Positions 47,201 to 56,382 are shown, numbered from the stretch's first letter. The stretch: DNA of 64,000 nt from Enterovibrio norvegicus FF-33 (GCF_000286835.2 NZ_AJYD02000038.1:1-64000), one strand, 5' to 3'. The notes: generated from the letters alone by a model not told the origin. Numbers and translations are program-made.

Positions 47201-48125
47201 GCTAAAAGAGAGCCTGAAAGAGAAAGTACAAGAAACCTTGTCACAAGTTGCCGATGATGACATCGAACAGCAGGGTTTGACGACATGGAGCTTTGGTCAA
47301 CTGCCACAGATGTATCAGCAAAAGCGCGGTGGCTTTGAAGTTCGAGCATTCCCAGCAATCATCGATAACAAAGATTCGGTAGGGATTAAGCTGTTCGAAA
47401 CGGAAGAAGAACAACGTCAGGTCATGCAACAAGGCCAGCGTCGTTTGATCTTGTTGAATGTGCCTTCACCGATCAAATACTTGCATGACAATTTGCCAAA
47501 TAAATCCAAACTTGGGTTGTACTTCAACCCATACGGTCGCGTATTGGATTTGATTGATGACTGTATTGCGTGTGGGGTGGATAAGCTGATTGAAGCGCAA
47601 GGTGGTCTGAAATGGGAACCTGATGCATTCAACGCGTTGAAGGAATATGTTCGCGCAGAATTGGGTGACACTGTGGTAGATATTGCGAAACAGGTAGAGC
47701 AGATTCTGACAACGGCGTTCAACATCAATAAGAAGTTGAAGGGGAAAATTGACTTCACTATGGCGTTTGCACTGTCGGACATCAAGGCACAGGTCGATGG
47801 CCTTATCTTTAAAGGTTTCGCGACTGAGTGCGGTTGGAAGCGTTTGCCAGATATCCAACGGTATTTAAATGCGGTTGAACGTCGTTTGGAAAAATTGCCA
47901 ATTGACCCGAACAAAGACCGTCTGCACATGCTGAAAATTGAATCCATTGCGGGTGAGTACAAAGAGTTACTCAACAAAATACCGAAAGGGCAGAAAATCC
48001 CCGAAACGGTAAAAGAAATCCGATGGATGATAGAAGAATTACGCGTAAGTTACTTCGCCCAGCAATTAGGGACTCCTTATCCGATTTCTGATAAGCGGAT
48101 TAAAAATGCGATCAGCGTCATATAA
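44211..48125 (+). CDS. hrpA: ATP-dependent RNA helicase HrpA
   Basis: A DEAH-box helicase of 1304 residues, which rescues stalled or collided ribosomes in E. coli. Motifs in order are GETGSGKTTQLPK (Walker A, near 98), QPRRLAARTVANRIAEE, DEAHERSLNID (DEAH box), SATIDPERF, TNVAETSLTVPGI and QRKGRCGRVSDG. These are followed by the HA2, OB and long DUF3418 C-terminal regions. Length agrees with E. coli (1300). No ATG occurs before residue 25, so the start must be a rare codon: TTG at 44211, or the in-frame TTG at 44223 with GGA seven bases upstream. Single-gene unit ending in a hairpin. Confidence 0.95.
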   Translation: MDTVLTASNHQNNEKTLFAALDDCMIKDRFRLSKRIKGAQRIKKDEARQAVFEELALDIARSMQVRMQRLQSMPKISYPEQLPVSQKKDDIAEAIANHQVVIVAGETGSGKTTQLPKICMELGLGVSGLIGHTQPRRLAARTVANRIAEELDTELGKTVGYKVRFNDQVSAESKVKLMTDGILLAEIQHDRFLSQYDCIIIDEAHERSLNIDFILGYLKQLLPKRPDLKLIITSATIDPERFSNHFRGAPIIEVSGRTYPVEVRYRPLVEDSDDNDRDQLQAIFDAVDELHDEGPGDILIFMNGEREIRDTADALEKRNLRGTEILPLYARLSSGEQNRVFQTHSGRRIVLATNVAETSLTVPGIKYVIDPGTARISRYSYRTKVQRLPIEAISQASANQRKGRCGRVSDGICIRLFSEDDFLSRSEFTDPEILRTNLASVILQMTAIGLGDIAAFPFVQPPDSRNISDGVRLLEELGALKQGKSHDEHKHLTETGRALAKLPIDPRLARMVLESARMGALKEVMVIAAALSIQDPRERPSDKQQASDEKHSRFNDKESDFVSFVNMWDYIAEQQKELSGNQFRKQCKKEYLNYLRVREWQDVHFQIRQVVHELGFKINQEPADYQAVHTSLLAGLLSHIGLKDQEKNEYQGARNARFGIFPGSGIFKKQPKWVMVAELVETSKLWGRVAAKIQPEWVEPLAKHLIKRSYSEPHWEKKQAAVFAHEKVMLYGIPIVPNRKVNYGNIDAVLSREIFIRSALVEGDWDTKHKFYHQNRKLLEEVEELEKKSRRRDILVDDDTLYEFYDQRIEHTVVSGRHFDSWWKNVSRDEPEKLNFEKAMLLAGDASHITELDYPNFWHQGNLKLKLSYQFEPGEDHDGVTVHIPLPVLNQVEPEGFDWQIPGLRHELVVALIKSLPKTLRRNFVPAPNYASAFLQRVTPMEAPILDALEKELKRMTGTTVLRDAWQLAQLPEHLKISFRAVDHKNRKLSENQDLYALKESLKEKVQETLSQVADDDIEQQGLTTWSFGQLPQMYQQKRGGFEVRAFPAIIDNKDSVGIKLFETEEEQRQVMQQGQRRLILLNVPSPIKYLHDNLPNKSKLGLYFNPYGRVLDLIDDCIACGVDKLIEAQGGLKWEPDAFNALKEYVRAELGDTVVDIAKQVEQILTTAFNINKKLKGKIDFTMAFALSDIKAQVDGLIFKGFATECGWKRLPDIQRYLNAVERRLEKLPIDPNKDRLHMLKIESIAGEYKELLNKIPKGQKIPETVKEIRWMIEELRVSYFAQQLGTPYPISDKRIKNAISVI

Positions 48126-48173
48126 GGTCTTTACAAGGCTGTTTCATATCAGACGCACCTTACCTTAAAAACA

Positions 48174-48212
48174 GAAAGCCAGCAGTTATGCTGGCTTTCT
48201 CACTTTTTGCCG
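48174..48212 (+). terminator. Hairpin terminator after hrpA
   Basis: GAAAGCCAGC and GCTGGCTTTC form a 10-bp perfect stem with a 6-base loop, followed after four bases by TTTTT. Confidence 0.7.
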
Positions 48213-48430
48213 TTGTGGCAAGATCTTCACGACAGAATGCTGACAAGCGGCAAGTACATGCCTTCAAAGTCGGTTTGATCTGGCTTAAATGATGAATATC
48301 AGTCAGCCAGAAAAAATACTAATTCTAACTTATTGAATAAAATAACCATTCGTTGCTATGCCATGGCTGGCACGAATTTTGGTACTCATTTAATACTTCC
48401 CAACGTAACAGTGACTTTTGGGAACTCGAT
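48213..48430. other. Intergenic region upstream of the transpeptidase-like gene
   Basis: About 220 A/T-rich bases that should contain the promoter of the L,D-transpeptidase-like gene. Apart from the short leader frame at 48431-48460, nothing else is recognised. Confidence 0.35.
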
Positions 48431-48460
48431 ATGAATGATGTGCTAATTAATAGGGAATAA
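48431..48460 (+). CDS. Possible 9-codon leader peptide
   Basis: ATG at 48431, preceded by GGGAA at a normal distance, opens a frame MNDVLINRE whose stop TAA lies one base before the ATG of the next gene. The last codons (AGG GAA TAA) contain the ribosome site of the downstream gene. Ribosomes finishing the leader would therefore sit on that site. Translational coupling is possible; chance is also possible. Confidence 0.3.
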   Translation: MNDVLINRE

Positions 48461-48461
48461 C

Positions 48462-49073
48462 ATGTTTAGGGCAGTAAAAGCGCTGTTTGCGCTGACATTA
48501 TTTGTTTTTTCGGCAAATGCTTTTGCCTCGCATCTTCCTGGTGCGAAGACCATGTATAGCGAGCTAAAGCTATCTCATGAAGTCTCTTACGATAAGTTCG
48601 AGAAAGCGTATAACCACTTCAAGACGCACAAAGACGATACGTCAATTTTCACTTTGATTGATTACAGCAAGCCGTCTTCACAAAAGCGCTTTTGGGTGTT
48701 TGATGCGGCTAAACGAAAAACGCTTTTTTCATCTTATGTTTCTCACGGGAAAAACAGCGGTAGTCTTTATGCCAAAGATTTTTCAAATCGTGTTAATTCT
48801 CGTCAAACCTCAATAGGCGTCTATCGAGCTGCGGAAACGTATTATGGCAAACATGGTTATTCCTTGCGTCTCGATGGGCTATCGAAAGGGCTTAATGACA
48901 ATGCGCGCAAGCGTGCAATTGTCATCCATGGAGCGGCATATGCTCATCCCAAAGTCATATCGAAAACGGGTCAGCTTGGCAGAAGTTGGGGTTGTCCTGC
49001 ATTGCCGAGTTATCTGTCGAAGAAAGTGATTAATACCATCAAAAATGGTTCTTACATTTATGCATTTGGCTGA
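48462..49073 (+). CDS. Murein L,D-transpeptidase-like protein (YkuD_2 type)
   Basis: A 203-residue exported protein (signal peptide, cleavage after about Ala22) of the family with an L,D-transpeptidase-like catalytic domain (PF13645 type). The histidine and cysteine of the active site are visible as His156 in VIHGAAYAHP and Cys178 in LGRSWGCPALP. Such enzymes are expected to remodel or crosslink peptidoglycan in the periplasm; for this subfamily activity is mostly inferred. AGGGAA precedes the ATG. Its neighbour is a secreted DNA ligase gene, separated by 190 bases. Confidence 0.88.
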   Translation: MFRAVKALFALTLFVFSANAFASHLPGAKTMYSELKLSHEVSYDKFEKAYNHFKTHKDDTSIFTLIDYSKPSSQKRFWVFDAAKRKTLFSSYVSHGKNSGSLYAKDFSNRVNSRQTSIGVYRAAETYYGKHGYSLRLDGLSKGLNDNARKRAIVIHGAAYAHPKVISKTGQLGRSWGCPALPSYLSKKVINTIKNGSYIYAFG

Positions 49074-49266
49074 GATCACTCGCTTATAACATCACTATTA
49101 TTGTCCGAAATTATTTGGTGCGAATCGAGAGAACGCGCCATTTCTTTGCATCAAACTGCAACAACAAATGCCTAACTATATAGGCAGTCCCACAATAATT
49201 CATTCAAGTGGCACTTCATCGTTGTATAAAGAAAATGATAAGCAAATTATTGCTTATGGAATGGCG

Positions 49267-50220
49267 ATGAAAAAATATGTCATGGCGGGCGCTATCTCGT
49301 CGATATTGAGTTACCAAGCCTGCGTGCTCGCACAAGAGAACCAATCAAAATCGGACTTTTCAAAGCAGAGTTATTTTCTTGATGGTTTTTCTCGCAACAA
49401 CCTTGACCAAGAGAAGGTTGCACTGTCAACGCATGCATCACGACTCGTGGTTCAGTTGGCGACGGATTATCAGCAAGGGATGGCAATCGACTGGGCTGAT
49501 TACCTGTTTAGTGAAAAGCTTGATGGCATTAGGGCGATATGGACTGGCGATCGGCTTATAACCCGTCAGGGAACACCGATTTCTGCACCGTCATGGTTCA
49601 CTGATGATTTACCTGATTATGCTGTTGAAGGTGAACTATGGGCAGGCAGAAATCGCTTCGAGCATGTGATGTCAGTGGTTATGGATGACAAGCCTGATGA
49701 CATGGAATGGGGATCCATTCGTTATATGCTGTTTGATCTTCCTAATCAGCCTCATGATTTTGTGACAAGGTTTGACGCATTGGCTCGCTTTGTTGATCAA
49801 ACGGCTGCCGAGCATATTCAATATGTGGCGCATTTTCCTGCACTCAGTGAATCTCACGTTCAATCGTTGTTAACGAAGGTTGACCAGAATGGCGGCGAAG
49901 GTTTGATGCTCAGAAAGATGACTGGTGGGTATGACTTGGGCCGCAGTGACAACGTATTGAAACTCAAACTTGCCATCGATGCCGAAGCCTTGGTGATCGG
50001 GCATGTTGAGGGGAAAGGTAAGCATGAAGGGAGAATGGGATCGATTGTGGTGAAAACGGACGATGGAAAGGTGTTTAAAATCGGTACAGGTTTTACGGAT
50101 AAACAAAGAGGAACCCCGCCTGAAATTGGAAGTCTTGTGACCTATCGTTACAACGGTTACACGAAAAATGGTATTCCTAAATTTGCACGTTATGTGCGTA
50201 TTGATAAGAGCAAGCAATAG
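49267..50220 (+). CDS. Periplasmic ATP-dependent DNA ligase (Lig E type)
   Basis: A minimal ATP-dependent DNA ligase that seals nicks in duplex DNA. The nucleotidyltransferase motif I is SEKLDGIRA, with the AMP-binding lysine at about residue 84. Later motifs VEGELWAGR, EGLMLRK and LKLKL are present, and the OB-fold domain covers about 230-317. With the ATG at 49267 the protein has 317 residues and a signal peptide (MKKYVMAGAISSILSYQACVLAQ region), so it should act in the periplasm, as proposed for Lig E of Haemophilus, Neisseria and Vibrio, perhaps in DNA uptake. An ATG at 49261 is equally near; an in-frame frame from 49168 is too long for a signal peptide. Confidence 0.9.
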   Translation: MKKYVMAGAISSILSYQACVLAQENQSKSDFSKQSYFLDGFSRNNLDQEKVALSTHASRLVVQLATDYQQGMAIDWADYLFSEKLDGIRAIWTGDRLITRQGTPISAPSWFTDDLPDYAVEGELWAGRNRFEHVMSVVMDDKPDDMEWGSIRYMLFDLPNQPHDFVTRFDALARFVDQTAAEHIQYVAHFPALSESHVQSLLTKVDQNGGEGLMLRKMTGGYDLGRSDNVLKLKLAIDAEALVIGHVEGKGKHEGRMGSIVVKTDDGKVFKIGTGFTDKQRGTPPEIGSLVTYRYNGYTKNGIPKFARYVRIDKSKQ

Positions 50221-50362
50221 CCAATCATAGAAAAGTGCTGTTAGACAAAGCGATATACCTTAGTAACCTCACACTTTGCATATTAACCGTGGCAAATTTC
50301 TGAATGTGTTCAAGAATTTAACCAAGCGGCTATTTTCGTCGTTCGGTTAAGGATTTTGGGTT

Positions 50363-51385
50363 ATGCAAAAAAAACGTCGGCCAACGATGCAAGACGTCGC
50401 CGAGATAGTCGGCGTGACAAAGATGACGGTGAGCCGCTACTTGAAATACCCCGACAAAGTGGCCAAATCGACAGGTAATAGTATTCAAATTGCCCTGGAT
50501 GATGTCGGTTACATTACTAACCGTGTGCCAGGTATCTTGTCTAATCGCAGTAGTCGAACGATTGGTGTTGTTCTTCCTTCCCTTAGTCACCCAGTGTTTC
50601 AACACGTGATCAAAGGCATAGAGAAAGTAACGGAAACTGTAAACTATCAAGTGATGGTGGCGCATGGCGGATACGATGTGGATATTGAAGAGCAGCGAAT
50701 TCAGTCGTTATTGTCTTTTAATGTGGATGGATTGATCCTTGCTGACAGTGAACATTCAGAGCGTGCATTGAAGATGATCGGCACGGCTGGTATTCCGTTT
50801 ATTGAAGTGTTGGATGCTGATGAAGTCATGAGTACGGAAGACGACGCGAGCACAATGTCTGTTGGCATCGATAATGAGCTTGCTGCTATGTCGATGGTTA
50901 CTTTGATGATTGAGCGTGGTTACGAGAACATTGTGTGCTTGAGCGCCAAAAAGGGCATTCGCACGCAGAGTAAGCTTCAGGGGTATGTGAATGCGATGGA
51001 GCAAGCGGGCTTGCAGGCGAGAAGCTTAACGGCTAAATCAGAGTCTTCCGTTTCCGTTGCAAAAAAGATGGCGCGAAAAGTGATGGAGCGCTATTCGGAC
51101 ACTGATGCATTTTTCTGTACTGATGATGAGTTGGCGGCCGGTGTTTTGCTAGAGTGCCAGCAACTTGATTTACGTGTGCCAGAAGATATAGGTATTGCAG
51201 GTATTCACGCATTAGATATCGGTCAGTCTATGATGCCAAGGCTGGCAAGCATCGTCACGCCAGATGTTGAAACGGGTGAGCAAGCAGCGTTGTCACTATT
51301 GGCAATGATAGAAGGGCGCAGTTTGTCGACAAAGCCCTTAGCGTTCGAGCTTGATGAAGGCGAGAGCTTACTCTCGCCAACCTAG
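50363..51385 (+). CDS. LacI-family transcriptional regulator (GntR-type gluconate repressor group)
   Basis: A 340-residue repressor with the LacI helix-turn-helix at about residues 9-30 (MQDVAEIVGVTKMTVSRYLK) and a periplasmic-binding-like effector domain. The form with YITNRVPGILSNRSSRTIGV is that of the gluconate regulator group. No gluconate genes are nearby, so the target is uncertain. It converges on the lactate dehydrogenase gene with only 13 bases between stops. The ATG at 50363 is preceded by AAGGA at about ten bases. Confidence 0.85.
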   Translation: MQKKRRPTMQDVAEIVGVTKMTVSRYLKYPDKVAKSTGNSIQIALDDVGYITNRVPGILSNRSSRTIGVVLPSLSHPVFQHVIKGIEKVTETVNYQVMVAHGGYDVDIEEQRIQSLLSFNVDGLILADSEHSERALKMIGTAGIPFIEVLDADEVMSTEDDASTMSVGIDNELAAMSMVTLMIERGYENIVCLSAKKGIRTQSKLQGYVNAMEQAGLQARSLTAKSESSVSVAKKMARKVMERYSDTDAFFCTDDELAAGVLLECQQLDLRVPEDIGIAGIHALDIGQSMMPRLASIVTPDVETGEQAALSLLAMIEGRSLSTKPLAFELDEGESLLSPT

Positions 51386-51398
51386 TTGCCATTCAGGA

Positions 51399-54278
51399 TC
51401 AGGTGACGCTGCTTTTTATCCTCGCTGGCTTGTTCGCAGTATGAGCAGTCTGGCGCTTTGTCGACACTTCATCTAATAAATACAAAATGGAACGATACGA
51501 AATACCACTGTGATGGGTTAAGCCTATTTCACAGGTTCGGCTGTTACTGAAGCCGCGAGAGCAGCCTTCTGGGATTTGCATCTTCAATGGCGCGACCGCT
51601 GCGGCATTGAGCTCAGGGGTGAAGAAGCCTTTATCACCGGCAAATCCACAACATTCGATATGCTCAGGCACGATCACTTCTTTTGCGCAGGCTTTAGCCA
51701 CTTTCAATAATGTATCTGCAAGCCCCATCTTTCTGGTGCTGCATGTGATGTGGAGCATGACCGTTTCGTCTACGGGCGTGATATTAAGGTCATCAATAGC
51801 ATGTTCCAGTACGAAGCTGGCTGGCTCGAACACCTCTAAAGGGAAAGTGAACAGTTCTTTGCTCAGTTTTGCGCAGGGGCTGGTATCCATCAATATAGGG
51901 AGTTTTCCCATCTCGCTGGCTTGCCATAATGTCGCCTCTAAACGATAGCTTTTGTCTTTGCTGATCGTTGTCATCCCTTTGCTGTTATAGGGCATACCGC
52001 AACATTGGTTACTGAGATTTTTTGGAATGATGACCTGATATCCTGCACGCTCAAGGAGTGACATTGTCACTTCTGTGAGTGGCCGATGCTCGTCACTGCC
52101 GATTTCATTGCTCATGCTTCTGCTGGCGCAAGACGGAAAATACACCACTTTTTTAAGGCTGCGCTCCGTACTCGATTTTAGCTTGTAGCGGTTTGCGGTT
52201 GGGAAACGATTTTGCCACTCGGGCGTGTTTCCCTTCGTCAGTTTGCGCAGTCCGTTAACGGTTGAACCCAGCGCTTTCTCTCCGGTCGTCTTTTGTAACC
52301 ATTGGTTTGCTGATAGTCCGACGCGCGTGAGTGAGGTTACTGTGGAAAAATGCTTTGCTGTCCAACGTGCAATAGGGGTGAAACGTTTGTATTTTTCAGT
52401 GCGCAATTTCTTGATGAGATCGCCAGTATTAATGCCAACGGGGCAACGCTCTGCGCACAATCCAGTAGCGGCACAGGTGTCCACACCGAGGTAATCAAAC
52501 GCTTTTTGCAATTCAGCTTTTCTGGCAGGTTCATTAATGCCATCAAGGCGGCGTAGTTCGCGATAAATCACAATCCGTTGGCGAGGCGACAAAGACAGCG
52601 TGCGTGATGGGCAGACGGCTTCACAGAAACCACACTCGATACATCTGTCCACTAAGTCATCGGCTTTGGGCATGGGTTTAAGGTGGGTGATATGCGCTTT
52701 TGGGTTGTCGTTAATAATGACGCCTGGATTTAACAGCCCTAGCGGGTCAAACAGAGACTTGATCCGTCGCATTATCTGGTAGGCGTCTGCCCCCCACTCA
52801 AGCTCAACATAGGGTGCCATGTTGCGTCCTGTGCCGTGTTCCGCTTTTAGTGACCCTTGGTATTTAACCGCCACAAGTTGTGTGACGGCATCCATGAATT
52901 TCCCATAGCGCTCAACCTCAGTTTCGCTGTCAAATCCTTGAGTGAAAACGAAGTGCAGATTACCTTCAAGAGCATGACCGAAAATAATGGCTTCATGGTA
53001 TTGGAACTCACTGAATAGCGCCTGAAGTTCACGAATTCCTCCTGCCAATCTCTCAACGGGAAAAGCGACGTCTTCGATAATCACCGTGGTGCCTGCTTGC
53101 CTGACTGCACCGACTGCGGGGAACATACCTTTTCGAATGCCCCATAACGTACCGACGGTTTCTGCTTCCGAGGTGAACGCCACTTGATGCAAAATGTCGT
53201 AAGCGGCGAGTGTCGCCATGATGGTTTTACTTTGCATGTAGAGCGTGTCTTCATCGCTGGCGCGTGTTTCCACCAGCAGGGCACAGTGTTCCAGTGTCAG
53301 CACTGGCATGAAATCGGGCATGCCCGGGTTGTTTGCCACGGAACGAAGTGCACGACCGTCCATCATTTCGACGGCCGAAACGGGGGTTTTAGACAATGCG
53401 GTCACCGCATTAGATGCGGTTTCAATATCATCAAACACGAGCAGCGCAGAGGCTTTGAAAGGATGTTCTATCACTGTGTGGTAAGTGATTTCTGCTATAA
53501 ACCCGAGCGTGCCTTCTGAACCCACCATTAAGTGCGTTAGCACGTCGATAGGGTCTTGGTAATCAATTAACGCATTCAGGGCGTAGCCTGTGGTGTTTTT
53601 GAGTCGATACTTGTGCGCAATACGTTCTTTCAAGGCGTGATTCTGTTCGACATCGGCACACAGAGATTCAATACCTTGAATCATCTCACGATGGCTGATT
53701 TTGAATTCATCGACGGATTGGGCATTTGACGTATCAAGCAAGGTACCATCGTGGAAGACGATTTTCATTGAATCCACGGTTTTGTAGGTGTTTTGCGCCG
53801 TGCCACAGCACATGCCGCTAGCATTGTTGGCGGCAATGCCACCAATCTTACAACTGTTGATCGATGCCGGATCTGGGCCGATCTTCCGCATAAATGGTGT
53901 TAGGTAACGGTTGGCGTCTGCGCCAATCACACCTGGCTGAAGCCGTATTTTGTACCCATCATCAATAATCTCGTGTTCTCGCCAGTTGTCCGTAAGCGTA
54001 ATCAATACTGAATCTGAGACCGCTTGTCCAGAAAGGCTGGTGCCCGCGGCACGAAAGGTGAACGGTGCTTTCATTTCAACGCAGGTGTTGATAATGAAAA
54101 TGACATCATCGAGATCGTCCGCCTGCACAACCATTTCAGGGATTAATCGATAAAAGCTGGCGTCTGTTCCATAAGCTAACCTACGCGTGTTGTCCGTGAT
54201 CAAACGCGATGAAGGAATACGTTGGTTTAGTTGATCAAGTAGCTGTGCCTTGGTGTTATTTGCCAGCGTCTGGCTCAT
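51399..54278 (-). CDS. FAD/Fe-S D-lactate dehydrogenase (Dld-II type)
   Basis: A large flavo-iron-sulfur protein of 959 residues that should oxidise D-lactate to pyruvate and pass electrons to the respiratory chain. Order of domains: FAD-binding PCMH domain (about 38-270; FRAAGTSLSGQAVSD), FAD-linked oxidase C-terminal domain (about 270-525), two 4Fe-4S clusters (CIECGFCEAVCPS and CAATGLCAERCPVG, about 550-625), and a C-terminal pair of CCG motifs (NQCCGMPY, IECCGFAG). The arrangement matches Shewanella Dld-II (SO_1521), which is also encoded beside lutABC-like genes. AAGGAG precedes the ATG. It is the last gene of the operon, two bases after lutC. Confidence 0.9.
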   Translation of the reverse strand: MSQTLANNTKAQLLDQLNQRIPSSRLITDNTRRLAYGTDASFYRLIPEMVVQADDLDDVIFIINTCVEMKAPFTFRAAGTSLSGQAVSDSVLITLTDNWREHEIIDDGYKIRLQPGVIGADANRYLTPFMRKIGPDPASINSCKIGGIAANNASGMCCGTAQNTYKTVDSMKIVFHDGTLLDTSNAQSVDEFKISHREMIQGIESLCADVEQNHALKERIAHKYRLKNTTGYALNALIDYQDPIDVLTHLMVGSEGTLGFIAEITYHTVIEHPFKASALLVFDDIETASNAVTALSKTPVSAVEMMDGRALRSVANNPGMPDFMPVLTLEHCALLVETRASDEDTLYMQSKTIMATLAAYDILHQVAFTSEAETVGTLWGIRKGMFPAVGAVRQAGTTVIIEDVAFPVERLAGGIRELQALFSEFQYHEAIIFGHALEGNLHFVFTQGFDSETEVERYGKFMDAVTQLVAVKYQGSLKAEHGTGRNMAPYVELEWGADAYQIMRRIKSLFDPLGLLNPGVIINDNPKAHITHLKPMPKADDLVDRCIECGFCEAVCPSRTLSLSPRQRIVIYRELRRLDGINEPARKAELQKAFDYLGVDTCAATGLCAERCPVGINTGDLIKKLRTEKYKRFTPIARWTAKHFSTVTSLTRVGLSANQWLQKTTGEKALGSTVNGLRKLTKGNTPEWQNRFPTANRYKLKSSTERSLKKVVYFPSCASRSMSNEIGSDEHRPLTEVTMSLLERAGYQVIIPKNLSNQCCGMPYNSKGMTTISKDKSYRLEATLWQASEMGKLPILMDTSPCAKLSKELFTFPLEVFEPASFVLEHAIDDLNITPVDETVMLHITCSTRKMGLADTLLKVAKACAKEVIVPEHIECCGFAGDKGFFTPELNAAAVAPLKMQIPEGCSRGFSNSRTCEIGLTHHSGISYRSILYLLDEVSTKRQTAHTANKPARIKSSVT

Positions 54279-54280
54279 GG

Positions 54281-54955
54281 TTACTCCTTAACCATAAATA
54301 CGATCAATCGCTTGGGGCCATGTGCGCCGTAAGCGAGCGTTTGTTGAATATCGGCAGTTTTTGATGGCCCAGAGATCAGCAATAGGTTCGTCGGTGGGCA
54401 GGTGTCCCATCCTGCTTGTTTCCAAAACGGAGAAGTCATCAAGTCACTGAAGTTAGAAACAATGTCACATTCCCGCAGTATGGCAATATGTGTGGGTGGA
54501 ACGAGTGACAAAGCTCGCGGTTCTTTTGCCCCCGTGATAACGGCAAGAGTACCGGTATCCGCAATAGCGGCTGGAATGACAGTTAGGCTCGCATCAATAT
54601 GATTGAACAGGTCATTTTTGATCTGATCGATAGACTGGTCGTAGGTTTTGATATCACATTCGATATCGGCGGCCTGCAGAGCCGCCGTGAATGGATTATC
54701 TCTGCCCAGCAACACGTTTTTGAAGCTATTGTCATCGAGACAGGCGACCAATCGCGCCATTAAATTATTTTCCGAGACGCGGATAATTTCTGTGTGAGCC
54801 GTTGTCATGCATGTTGCCAAGCGATCAGCGCGAGCCTGAGCGTCGTCATCTTGCCATGCTTGCCATTCTGGTAGCGACGCGTTGACCGTTTGCTTTGGCG
54901 CTGCATTGAGTTTGGCAAATATTGCTGTGCGAGCTTGTTGGCTTTGGTTCGTCAT
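54281..54955 (-). CDS. lutC: Lactate utilisation protein LutC (LUD domain)
   Basis: A 224-residue LUD-domain protein, one of three subunits of the L-lactate dehydrogenase complex LutABC/LldEFG, which oxidises L-lactate to pyruvate in the cytoplasm. Family stretches are AIADTGTLAVITG, VPPTHIAILRECDIV and LISGPSKTADIQQTLAYGAHGP near the C terminus. The start overlaps the end of lutB (ATGA), showing translational coupling. Confidence 0.93.
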   Translation of the reverse strand: MTNQSQQARTAIFAKLNAAPKQTVNASLPEWQAWQDDDAQARADRLATCMTTAHTEIIRVSENNLMARLVACLDDNSFKNVLLGRDNPFTAALQAADIECDIKTYDQSIDQIKNDLFNHIDASLTVIPAAIADTGTLAVITGAKEPRALSLVPPTHIAILRECDIVSNFSDLMTSPFWKQAGWDTCPPTNLLLISGPSKTADIQQTLAYGAHGPKRLIVFMVKE

Positions 54956-56382
54956 TTTTTGCTCCCGTTACGCTTGGCAATTTTTGCTTTCAGTGACGTC
55001 GTGGCGAGTTTGGGCTTCACGCGACATTGCGTCCAGTGACCCAAGTGCTTAGGGATTGCGCCGTTCATCTTTCGGGCGATACTCAACGCATTGTGATACA
55101 GCGAGGGATGGCTCGCTGCGAATGCAAAGCCCTTCATGGCTATCTTTTCAATATTGCTGTTGTCGGCGTCTTGACCATTTAACGCTTCATGCCCGTCGTT
55201 CGCATTGTGCTTGGCTTCTTGACGCAACCTTTGCAGCAAGGATGGAATAGGGATTCGGACAGGGCAGACTTCTTCACATGCGCCACACATGCTGGATGCG
55301 GTAATAATAGATTTGGTACTTTCAAGGCCCATCATGTGAGGGGAGATGATTTTACCGATCGGCCCCGGATAAACCGTACCGTATGCATGACCGCCAATGC
55401 GGGTATAAACAGGGCAATGGTTCATACATGCGCCGCAGCGAATGCATTGAAGCGTTTTGCGCAGTTCTTCGTCGTGGTAAGCCTGAGTGCGGCCGTTATC
55501 TAGTAAAATCAAATGCACTTCTTTTGGCCCATCCAATTCGCCGTCTTTACGGGGGCCACTGATCATATTGAAATACGTCGTGATGTTTTGTCCCGTCGCA
55601 GAACGCGTGAGGGCACTGTATAGCGGCGGTATATCCGATAAGAACTCAACCACTTTCTCAATGCCTGTAATGGCGATGTGAACGTCTGGGATGGTGGTGC
55701 ACATGCGCCCGTTGCCTTCATTTTCCACCAAACACAGTGTGCCCGTTTCAGCCACAGGGAAATTGACCCCTGAAATACCAAATTCTGCATCTTGATAGGC
55801 TTGGCGCAGCATTTTACGCCCGGTTTTGATTAGCTCATCGACATCCGTGGTTGGTTTGAAATCACGGATGTTGTGTTCGAACGTGTCAGAAACTTGCTGC
55901 TTGTTCTTATGAATTGCCGGCATGATGATATGAGAAGGTGTGTCGCCATCGAGCTGAACAATGTATTCGCCCATGTCGCTTTCAAGGCAATGCACGCCCT
56001 GTTTGTCCATGTGGTGATTAAGGCCAATCTCCTCACTCACCATCGATTTACCTTTGACGATAAGCTTTGCTTGATGCTTCTTTGCCAGCGCACTAAACAG
56101 CGCATTGGCTTCATCAGAGTTCTGTGCCCAATGAACCTGTATGCCGTTTCGTTGGCATTGTATTTCAAGCTTTTCTAGCAGGTCAGGTAGCTTGCTTAAA
56201 CATCGCTGACGAATCGCTTCTGCACGGTCTCGCACCGCTTTTTCTTCATCTGCATCGGGAAAGGCTTCACGTCGCTTACCACGAAGATAATCCATGGCGC
56301 CTCGGAAGTTCTGTCTTAGCTCTTTGTCAGCGAGTGCTTCTTTTGCTTGCTGATGAAAATGCTCTGGTGTGTTATGACTCAT
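54952..56382 (-). CDS. lutB: Iron-sulfur lactate utilisation protein LutB
   Basis: A 476-residue subunit of the L-lactate oxidising complex. It has a LUD domain (about 60-295; VKGKSMVSEEIGLNHHM) followed by two 4Fe-4S motifs, CIRCGACMNHCPVY and CGACEEVCPVRIPIPSLL, and a C-terminal helical region. Homologous to LldF/YkgF. GGAGG precedes the ATG, which overlaps the lutA stop (ATGA). Electrons would pass from the lactate site through these clusters. Confidence 0.94.
   Translation of the reverse strand: MSHNTPEHFHQQAKEALADKELRQNFRGAMDYLRGKRREAFPDADEEKAVRDRAEAIRQRCLSKLPDLLEKLEIQCQRNGIQVHWAQNSDEANALFSALAKKHQAKLIVKGKSMVSEEIGLNHHMDKQGVHCLESDMGEYIVQLDGDTPSHIIMPAIHKNKQQVSDTFEHNIRDFKPTTDVDELIKTGRKMLRQAYQDAEFGISGVNFPVAETGTLCLVENEGNGRMCTTIPDVHIAITGIEKVVEFLSDIPPLYSALTRSATGQNITTYFNMISGPRKDGELDGPKEVHLILLDNGRTQAYHDEELRKTLQCIRCGACMNHCPVYTRIGGHAYGTVYPGPIGKIISPHMMGLESTKSIITASSMCGACEEVCPVRIPIPSLLQRLRQEAKHNANDGHEALNGQDADNSNIEKIAMKGFAFAASHPSLYHNALSIARKMNGAIPKHLGHWTQCRVKPKLATTSLKAKIAKRNGSKK

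Noticed and set aside
53184-53519. A 111-codon frame on the plus strand
   Set aside because: A shadow of the lactate dehydrogenase gene on the other strand.
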